From Isochrysis galbana (Eukaryota; Haptophyta; Isochrysidales; Isochrysidaceae), in contig CM030935.1 in the NCBI GenBank assembly GCA_018136815.1, positions 4,642,731 through 4,706,730 of the forward strand: 64,000 bases of DNA, written 5' to 3'. The first letter of the stretch is position 1. Each line of letters begins with the position of its first letter. The notes beneath the pieces are model-generated. The model did no database searches, had not been told where the DNA came from, and was given only the letters and a program-made list of their open reading frames with translations. The translations under genes and the position numbers were made by a program. Below, in pieces: positions 34,740 to 42,825 of this stretch.

Positions 34740-36594
34740 AATGACGAATTGGAGTGGCCCATAGGGCCTGAGGGCAATGAGGAAGGTGGCAAGCCGGCGG
34801 CAGGCGCGGCTGAGGAGACGGCTTCGGAGACGATGACGGGCTGAAGCCCGTCAGCAGAGGAAGGCGGGCAGGCGGGCTTGGGCGAGGGCGAGGACGGCGG
34901 CGAGAGCGACATGAAACGAGCGGCGAGAGGCGAGGGTGAGTGTGAGGAGGGCTGTGAGGGCAGGGGCTGGCGAGGCGAGGCGAGTTTGTTGGGTACGAGT
35001 GTTACGAGAGCGAGAGCGACGAGAGCGAGAGCGACGACGGATGACGACTGACGACAGGACGACGGACAGAGACACCCAGGAAAACACCCCGACTCTCGCC
35101 CCACGACTTTTCTCACATAACTCGACTGAAATCAAACCCAAACACTCCGGCCAGACGACAACGGACGACGATCAGAAGGCGATCTGTCGGCGATCCCGTC
35201 TGGAAGGGGAATCGCACCATAACGGAAACGAGGGGCAATCCTGCCGCACAGGATTCCAAAAGACTTACCGAATAAGACGAGAGAAGTGCGGTGTGCCTAA
35301 GGGGGAGATGCGATGAGATTGCAAATTAAACCTGATTGCAATCACTGCAGTAGATAGAGAAACGTGGAGAAGATAGCGAATTAAACCTATTTGCGAGGCG
35401 CCTAGGAGGGAGAAGGGTGGGGAAACTTCCTTCTCTTTCGAGAGAAAGAGAGAGAACGCTCCACAACCCAAGACCCTACCTATGCGTCCAAGCGAAGCTT
35501 TTTGACCGAGAACGAGAACGAGAGAATTATAACGATAAATGCCGAATGACGAAGAGAAGCCTAACGAGTGTCGATTCGCGAATGCGACACCACCCTGCTA
35601 GGATCGAGCGTCCCGCGAGGAAAGAAGAGAACCTATCGGATGGCGGAGAGCTCCGAACAAGCCACGAGAAAGGCAGGAGAGCAATCCTGAACGAGACCGA
35701 ATGAGCGAAGAGCGAAGAGCGAATAAATCCGAGGAGCGAAGAGCGAATGAAACAATAAATCCGAAGAGCGAATGAAACAATAAATCCGAATATCCGAATG
35801 GAGGGCCGCGCGCCCAACGCCGAACCAAGACGGAAGACGTGATGAGCGACGCACCGAGAAGTTACGAATTACGAACAACGAACAATCGAGGACCGATGAG
35901 AACGCAGAACGACGAGAATCGAGAGTCGAGAGCGAGAAACGAAGAACGCGGAACGACGAGAATCGAGAATCGAGAGCGAGAGCGAGAAACGAAGAACGAT
36001 AAGAACGCGGAACGATGAGAATCGAGAATCGAGAATCGAAGAACGAACGACGAACGACGAACGACGAACTATAAGAATAGTGCGCGACGATCGAAGAGAC
36101 AGGAAGTACCACACCCGTCCGGACGATAAGGTGTAGAATCGGCGGCCGGCGCGGCAGACCGCAGGACTCAACGCTGCAACCCATCCTCTTCTCTCTTTTA
36201 CGAGAGTTTTACCTGGATGTTTGGGCGGTGTGGCGGCACCCAAGTTACAACGCGGCGTCTCCTGTTCTTCGATATATGAGTAGTCGAACAGCCAACGGCG
36301 AAAGGCGGCGAGATATCACGACGGGCTCGGCACGTCACGCGCGAGCTAAACGACGAGGTACGGGGGTCTCCTGACAGAGCGCAGCGAAAGGGGAGGGAGA
36401 TCCATCCTCCGTGGTCGAAAGGGGGGCGAGCCATACCTCTCTTCCCGCGGGGGGAACCATTCGGCGGCCGCGGGGGGAAAATTCGGCGACCGCGGGGGGA
36501 ACTGGAAAAGAATTCCCGTACGTTCCCGTACCCCGATCAAACGTAAACGACGGCGTTGATAGATATCGGAGGGGCGTGACAGTCGCGACTGTCA
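34740..36594 (-). mobile_element. probable LTR/3' untranslated region of the gypsy element, unit 1
   Basis: It lies immediately downstream of the pol stop on the minus strand. It is non-coding and purine-rich on the plus strand, with internal minisatellites: GAGCGAATGAAACAATAAATC units at 35700-35790 and an approximately 50-base AACGACGAGAATCGAGA unit repeated three times at 35890-36050. It begins with an 18-base perfect palindrome TGACAGTCGCGACTGTCA (36577-36594) overlapping the pol stop codon. A purine tract AGAGAGAAGAGGA (minus strand, about 36183-36197) followed by TGGG is another candidate LTR start. The matching 5' LTR would lie beyond 64000. Confidence 0.45.
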
Positions 36595-39500
36595 GAAGAA
36601 CGCAGAGGGTGTATCGAGGAGAGAGACGAGGGTGCGATCCGATGGCGACAGGCGTGCGAGAGCCTCGGAGCGACAGCGAACGAAGGTAGGCGAGGCAAGG
36701 GCAGCGTGCGCAAATGCGTGGGAGCCAAACCACGGGGAACCGCGCGACGATCCCGACGAGTACCACCACTGCCCGAGGACGAAGACCGCGTGCTGCGGCC
36801 GCATCATTGGACCTGCAGGGTTGGCAACAGACGGGCGGGCTGAGACGGGCAAATGGGAGACATGAGCAATGGGGCCACTGTGCAAGGACGGTGCGAGACG
36901 AGGCGAGCGGCGCGGGGCCTGATGATCCAAGCCGGTGGTCTCGGATCCCACGGGAGCTTCGATCGCGTGCGACGTCGGCGGGGCTGAGACGGTCTGAGAT
37001 TGTGATTCTGCAGCCCGCTTTCTCATCTGAGGCTTACGAAGAGGCGGGAAGGGGTGAGCATCATCATAGGCGGTGACGAGCGACTCGCAGCGGCGAAGCA
37101 ATTCGGCTAGCGGCTCCCATGTGGCCGCAGCTTTCGCGTAACCACGCCACTTGACGAGATACTGCCTGGAATCACCTCGACCCTTGCGGTCAAGGAGTGA
37201 ATCCACCAGATACTCATCTGTTTGGACAGGATCTTCATCTGTGAGGGTATAGTAGGGACGGAGGTTAGTCACATGCACCTCCTCGGAGAGGAGGCGATTT
37301 TCTTGGTCGCGTAGTCGGTAGCGGCCAGCGCCAAGCGCCTCGGCAATGCGGTATGGTCCGCTGTAGTGGTAGAGGAGCTTGTTGCGGTGTCCTGGAATTT
37401 TGCGAACCACCCTATCACCTGGAGCAAATTGGATAGGGGGAGAGTGAGTGCGTAGTGTGTCAGCGAGTGCGTCGGCTTGAGATTCTAAAGTTGCATCATA
37501 AGCTGCGGCCCACGCTGCCTTTAAGCGACAATGCATTTTCCAAGCGTACGAGCGAATTTCCTGAGGTAACTCGGGAGGTGGACCAGTGTCAGGTGGATCA
37601 GAAAGCTGGGCAGGCAGGCGAAGCTCACGGCCATAGAGCAAGGCAGCAGGCGACATGCGGGTAATGCGATTGGCTGAAGCGCGCATGCTCATTAGAAAGA
37701 ACGGAAGATGATCGACCCAATGGCCGCCGCCTTCATTGGTAGCGCGAGCCATGTTGATCAACGTCTGTTGCGCTCGTTCCACCAGGCCCACACTCTCGTG
37801 ATGATGAGGTGTGCTAGGCCGCAAGTCGGTGCCGGTGCGCTCGAGGATGACCGAGGTGAGTTGGCTAGCGAGGTTGCTGCCGGAGTCCGAGCGAAGTTGC
37901 CTTGGTACTCCGTGCCGAGAAACGACGTACGACATGAAGGCGTGAAGAGCGTCGGCACTCGAGGGGTCGCCGTTGTGAGGGGCCGCCTCGATCCAACGAG
38001 TGAGCGAGTCCACGAAAACGAGGAGCTTGTCGAAGCCTCGAGAGCCCTTGATGAAGTCGTGCGTGGGAGCCATCGACACGACGTCGCAAAAGACGATGTC
38101 GAACGGATAGGCGCCGACCTGCGGTCCCTTTGGGTCTGCGAGGTGGCGGAAGGGAGGCTTAGCTAAGGTGCACTCGTGACATTGGCGAACGTGCTCACAG
38201 ACGTCTGCGTTCATGCCAGGCCAAAAATATCGGTCGCGTAAAAGGCGCGCCATCCGGTTGTCGCCGAGGTGGCACAGGTGGTCGTGAAAGGCTTCGAGGT
38301 AGGCACGGCGCATCGTCTTCGGCACGTAGAGGCAAAGCTTCTCGCCGTTTCTCGTCGGCACTCGTCGGTAGAGTAGTCCAGATCGCAACAGGCATCGAGA
38401 AGATTCGCGGCTAAGCCAACGCAAGCGACGATGGTCGAGGTCGGGGTTATGAGGAGCGGAAGAGAGAAAGCGGATGAGGTCGTAGCAGTCGGGGTCCTCG
38501 GCCTGTGCCTCCTTGAGCGCCTCGGCGTTGGGTGTACCGACGTCGAGGTAGGAGAGGTTGATAGAATCCCTGGTCGTAGAGGACATCCTGGACGACCGTT
38601 CGTCGGCTTGCAGACTGGATGCCGTTGTGGTACGAGAACGAGAGGCGGCGACGGCTGGCGGCTGACCATCCGATGCTGTGGTGGAGCAAGAGTTAGGGAC
38701 GACGGCGGCTAGCAGCTGCCCACCCCCCTGCTTAGGAGCGGACGTCTCCGACGTCCCATCGTCTGCTGCCACCAAGCGTGATACGCCATCAGCATCTTTG
38801 TGGTTCGCGCCTGGTTTGTGCTCGACGGTGAAGCGGTACTCAGACAACTTGAGCGCCCATCGCATCAGGCGCGACGCCGGCCCACCCTGGACGGTGTCCT
38901 TCATGGTGTGCAACCAACGGAGAGCTTGGTGATCAATGACGAGGCGGAAGTGCCGGCCCCAAAGGTACGGTCTCCAAGTACGAATACTTTCCAGGGCAGC
39001 GAGAAGCTCCACTTCGGTGGTGGTCCAGTGACGCTCCGCGGCGGTAAGGCGGCGACCGTAATACGCGACTACATGCTCATGCCCATGATCGTCAACTTGC
39101 GACAGAATGCCACCGATACCCAGGGTGCTGGCCGCGTCCGTTTTGACGATGAACTCCTTGTCGTGACGAGGTGCAGCTAACACTGGTGCGGACGTGATGA
39201 GGTCGATGAGGCGGCGGATCGCTGTCTGACACTCAGGTGACTGAGAGACGGTAGCCACATCGACGCCCGTACGAGTCAGGTCGGTGAGAGGGGCCGCAAC
39301 GTGCGCGAAGCCCTTGATGAACCGACGGTAGTACGAACAAAGGCCGAGAAACGAGCGGACCTTCTCGAGCGAATTGATGTGACGCGGATCGATCGAGCGT
39401 ACCGCCTCGACTTTCTTGGGGTCCATCTCGAGACCACGGCGAGAGACGACGTGCCCGAGGTACTCGCCCTTGATAGCGAACAAGATGCACTTGGAGGCCT

Positions 39501-40123
39501 TGCACGAGAGACCGGCCCAACGGAGACGCTCGAGAACGAGATCGAGACGGTGAAGCATCTGCTCGAATGAGGCGTCGACGCGTTCCTCTAGCGTGCTGCC
39601 TGTACCTGTCGACCAAATTCCGATGTCGTCCAGGTACGGCATGCAAATCTCCCACGCGAGGCCTTGGAGCACCGCGTCCATGAGACGACACATGTAGGAC
39701 GGGCCGGATTGGACGCCGAACGGGAGGTAGTTGAACTCGTACTTCTGGCGGTGGGTACAGAACGCCGTGATGGGTTTGTCCTCCTCCTTGATAGGCAGAC
39801 ACCAGAAACCGGAGGCTAGGTCGAGCAGACAGAGAAAAAGAGAATCTCGAGAACCTTGGCCTCGGGATAGACGATCGATAGCTTCGACGGTGAGCGGTAG
39901 AGGGCTGTCCGAGATGCGAAGCTTCGAGTTCGTGTCGCGATAATCGACGCAGAAGCGAACGGATCCATCTTTCTTACCGACGAGAACAACCCGCGAAGCC
40001 CATGGCGAATTGGACTTACGAATGATGCCTGCCGCCTCCATCTCGGCGACGTGCTTGTCGACGATGGCACGGCCCTCGTCGCCCATCTTGGACGGAGCAT
40101 GCCGGTGGGCTGTAGCGCCGGGG
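36577..40123 (-). mobile_element. Ty3/gypsy chromovirus, unit 1, truncated at its RT N-terminus
   Basis: It contains pol from just before the RT (position equivalent to residue 87 of the 1262-codon pol) through RNase H, integrase and chromodomain. gag, protease and the start of pol are replaced by LINE ORF1 at 40124. The element is a mosaic against unit 2: 36.6-38.1 kb is almost identical, but patches in 38.16-40.1 kb differ by several percent, mostly silently. Confidence 0.85.
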
Positions 40124-41052
40124 CTTGCGCTCTTCGCGCTCAAGTCGTGCGGCTTTTTCTTCCGCGCAGACACAGACGCGTAGCGGAGGGTGGAATGCCA
40201 TGGCGTATCCTTTGTTATAGCCCTTGCATCCCTTGGGCCCCGCGTGGATGCTAAGGTCCTTGATGTCTCCGCCGAGCTCGCGGTAGTTTCGCACCGCGTA
40301 CTCGATGGGATACGGGGCCCCGTTGACCGTTGACGGTGAGTAGGATTTTGCGCGGAAAGTCGAACGAGTTGAACGAGCCTTGTTTTGTTTGGGGTCACGT
40401 ACAAGTGGTACACCTCTTTTTTGCCTTGGGTCACGAGGACCCCCTCTTTCGTAAGGATCTTGGTTCGCTCTTGGTTGCCTTGGATGAAGTAGAAGCCTTG
40501 ATTCTCGACCGCCTTGGCGAGCGTGCTGATGGTGATGAGGTTTTTCAGTTCGAATCTGTAGTTGCGTACCACGAGGTGCGCCGAGACGTCCCTGAAGGCT
40601 CCGGCTATCGCCTTGTCCGACGCCCGTGGGAGGCTCTTGGTTTTCTCGTCAAGGGTCTGGTATTTGACCGCTATCGGGCACGGGATGCCCGCCTTGCGAA
40701 AGTCCGCCACGTCCTTGTACATTTCGCGAAACTGGTTGGCGCAATCTGCTGTTACTAAAATCTCCCAAGGGCCGGAGGCGCTTTTGGACAGGAAGTCTGG
40801 CTCGAGGTCCACTCCCTCGAGCTTGTTGAGGTGCGCGGTGATGGCGCCAAGGGTCTCTTCGTCCTTGGCTTTGTGACCCTTTTCGTACGCCGTGCTGAAG
40901 GTGATGATGATTTTTTGATCTATGGGGAACTCTGCTTCCTCCTCGGGCATTGGCTCGAGGTCTTCATCGAGGAGGGCCACCTGTGTGGCCGGGGTGGAGG
41001 GTGGGGTTAGTCCCGTGTGTGGTCTAGTTTCATCGGGGTCCTTGGAGTTCAT
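36592..41052 (-). CDS. chimeric ORF: LINE ORF1 fused in frame to gypsy RT-RH-IN-chromodomain
   Basis: A single open frame of 1486 codons starts at ATG 41052. Codons 1 to about 310 are LINE ORF1 (MNSKDPDE start; DEETLGAITAHLNKLEGVDL), the last ~50 read in a non-native frame. At about codon 310 (40123/40124) it enters gypsy pol. RT has FCVDYRD, YLPFGVQSGPSYM and YLDD (about 473). RNase H has VKTDAAS, TEVELLAALE and VIDHQALRWLH. The integrase has an HHCC finger and D,D(35)E. A GPY/F module (YSGPYRI) and a chromodomain (QYLVKWRGYAKAAATWEP) follow. No protease precedes it. All catalytic residues look intact. The frame opened when the tandem duplication joined two unrelated elements. Whether it is expressed is unknown; upstream, ORF1 has a TAA at 41206-41208. 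Confidence 0.8.
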   Translation of the reverse strand: MNSKDPDETRPHTGLTPPSTPATQVALLDEDLEPMPEEEAEFPIDQKIIITFSTAYEKGHKAKDEETLGAITAHLNKLEGVDLEPDFLSKSASGPWEILVTADCANQFREMYKDVADFRKAGIPCPIAVKYQTLDEKTKSLPRASDKAIAGAFRDVSAHLVVRNYRFELKNLITISTLAKAVENQGFYFIQGNQERTKILTKEGVLVTQGKKEVYHLYVTPNKTRLVQLVRLSAQNPTHRQRSTGPRIPSSTRCETTASSAETSRTLASTRGPRDARAITKDTPWHSTLRYASVSARKKKPHDLSAKSASPGATAHRHAPSKMGDEGRAIVDKHVAEMEAAGIIRKSNSPWASRVVLVGKKDGSVRFCVDYRDTNSKLRISDSPLPLTVEAIDRLSRGQGSRDSLFLCLLDLASGFWCLPIKEEDKPITAFCTHRQKYEFNYLPFGVQSGPSYMCRLMDAVLQGLAWEICMPYLDDIGIWSTGTGSTLEERVDASFEQMLHRLDLVLERLRWAGLSCKASKCILFAIKGEYLGHVVSRRGLEMDPKKVEAVRSIDPRHINSLEKVRSFLGLCSYYRRFIKGFAHVAAPLTDLTRTGVDVATVSQSPECQTAIRRLIDLITSAPVLAAPRHDKEFIVKTDAASTLGIGGILSQVDDHGHEHVVAYYGRRLTAAERHWTTTEVELLAALESIRTWRPYLWGRHFRLVIDHQALRWLHTMKDTVQGGPASRLMRWALKLSEYRFTVEHKPGANHKDADGVSRLVAADDGTSETSAPKQGGGQLLAAVVPNSCSTTASDGQPPAVAASRSRTTTASSLQADERSSRMSSTTRDSINLSYLDVGTPNAEALKEAQAEDPDCYDLIRFLSSAPHNPDLDHRRLRWLSRESSRCLLRSGLLYRRVPTRNGEKLCLYVPKTMRRAYLEAFHDHLCHLGDNRMARLLRDRYFWPGMNADVCEHVRQCHECTLAKPPFRHLADPKGPQVGAYPFDIVFCDVVSMAPTHDFIKGSRGFDKLLVFVDSLTRWIEAAPHNGDPSSADALHAFMSYVVSRHGVPRQLRSDSGSNLASQLTSVILERTGTDLRPSTPHHHESVGLVERAQQTLINMARATNEGGGHWVDHLPFFLMSMRASANRITRMSPAALLYGRELRLPAQLSDPPDTGPPPELPQEIRSYAWKMHCRLKAAWAAAYDATLESQADALADTLRTHSPPIQFAPGDRVVRKIPGHRNKLLYHYSGPYRIAEALGAGRYRLRDQENRLLSEEVHVTNLRPYYTLTDEDPVQTDEYLVDSLLDRKGRGDSRQYLVKWRGYAKAAATWEPLAELLRRCESLVTAYDDAHPFPPLRKPQMRKRAAESQSQTVSAPPTSHAIEAPVGSETTGLDHQAPRRSPRLAPSLHSGPIAHVSHLPVSARPSVANPAGPMMRPQHAVFVLGQWWYSSGSSRGSPWFGSHAFAHAALASPTFVRCRSEALARLSPSDRTLVSLLDTPSAFF

Positions 41053-41682
41053 AGAGTCCGTGTCGGTGTCGCCCTCCTTCGAGGTTTTTGTGTGTTGAGT
41101 GTTTGGTGTTGGCTCTTGTTTGTGCTGGTACTTGTTGTGGTGGGCCTCTTGGGCAGATGTTGTGTACGGCGCTCGCGCTCCCGAGGCGCGTCTGTCCGCC
41201 CGCCCTTAGGCTCTGTTGGATAGCGTTCCCATTGTGCTGCTTCCCGTGTTGCTCCCGTCTCCCCTACTGCGGGTCCACAGCTGCTCCATCTTCAGATCCA
41301 TGTTTTTGTACGTCTCTCCCCCTTTGGGGTTCTGGTCATGATGGTGCCGGGCCGGCACCTCGCGCCGGAGCGCGAGGGCGGTACCGCGGCTGTGTAGGGA
41401 CCAGGCCCGGGGGCCTTCCCTGATGGTACGTCCCACTGGTGTGGTGTGACTGGTGTGGCTGTGGGTTGTGGTTTGTGTGTGCAGCATGCTGTCAACCAGC
41501 ATGCAGGTCGTGCTTTCGCTGTTCTCGGTGGTGCGCGGGCGTGGCCCGATGGCTCCTGTGCCCACCTGGCTGGGGGGGTCGTCCTGGCGCGGTCGCTTCG
41601 GCGACAACGGCGTGTCCATGAAAGCTTCGTCCATCGCGGCGAGGGCCGCGGCAGCGAGGGCGGGAGGCGGCGCGCGCTCCAT
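40124..41682 (-). pseudogene. LINE ORF1, unit 2 copy (nonsense-mutated)
   Basis: The ATG at 41682 starts the Pro/Thr-rich N-terminus; GAA is changed to TAA at 41206-41208 (the left copy and unit 1 have GAA). In place of the 72-base segment it has 14 bases at 40877-40890 that keep the frame open (ITFSTAYEKGHKAKDEETLG), so this is probably the ancestral form. The CCGTTGA duplication is at about 40321-40334. The zinc-finger end is replaced by gypsy pol at 40123. Confidence 0.65.
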
Positions 41683-41704
41683 GACCCTATCGTTTTAACG
41701 ATAG

Positions 41705-42825
41705 TTGAACACGCCTAGCTCATACCATCCACACGAGAATAGACCGACTGTATCACAGCCATCATAACAGTAAAGAGTCGATCGCGGATGCGACATGATA
41801 GTGATCGAGACAAAAGCCAACGGCATTCAAAACTATTCACATTATTCAAGGAACGCCCTGATGTAAGTAAGCTGGGTAAGGGCAAGGGAAAGTGGGCCAT
41901 TGGATGCGCACTCTAAACGGCTCCAAAATATCAATATTGCTCGGCCGGCAGCCAAGCTCACTCGAGCCCCAAACCCAAACAATTTCAATTGTGCAAGCAA
42001 AAAAAACCACCATTGCATATACATGTGCCCAGGTTTGAGAGAGAATTTGTACTGGCGACAAAAAGCTCAAGAACAATGTTAGGAGAAGAAGTCACAAAGC
42101 AATCTGGGAGAAGAAGTAGTGGTGTGATCAGGAACTTCATAAGGGCCCAGCGAGGGCGCTCCACCTCAGAACTCCGTCACGAAGTCTCCATTCCTTATGT
42201 TCGACAATCCCATCATCATCAATCGACAACGGAGAAGTCACCAACAATCGAGCCATGGTGGTGACGATAAATAGTAGGAGGAGCGGGAAGTACGGGATGG
42301 AGCGAGGTAGTTAAAGTTTGAAATGAAGGGATGAGGGTGGGTGTGAGGGCGCCGGGAATGCGAAATACTCTCAATCATTTCGTGTTGAGCGGCAGGACAA
42401 TCAATCGCGTGCGCGTAGTGCACAATGCACGGCTAGTGCCCGCCCTTGCTACACTGTGTAGAAGAGCGCCGATGACAATATAGTGTGTGTGGCCAGACGG
42501 AGGTTAATGGGGGAACTCGTCTGCGAAATAGAGGTAGGCCCGGCCGTCACTCTCCGTTATCAAGCGCCTCTCTGTCGATGATCTCCTTCTAGGAGGGCCG
42601 ACGCATCAGAAGGACGACGGCGCTCTCTTTGTACATGCCCAGCTTGTTGGCCGTGGAAGCCATTCGCCGGTGCCGTGGTTCCTCACACATACATTGCCCT
42701 CTCAACGCCTTGCCTTGTGCGAGGCCTAGTTTCCATCCGCATCCTAGCGGACCGACATCTCAGCATCAGGAGGAGGAGGAGAACGAGCGCAAGAGCAGCC
42801 ATTCCAGCGCCAACGATGGGCGCAA
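41705..42825. other. LINE leader/intergenic region, unit 2
   Basis: Equivalent of 13020-13997 and nearly identical to it. No gene is seen. Confidence 0.5.
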
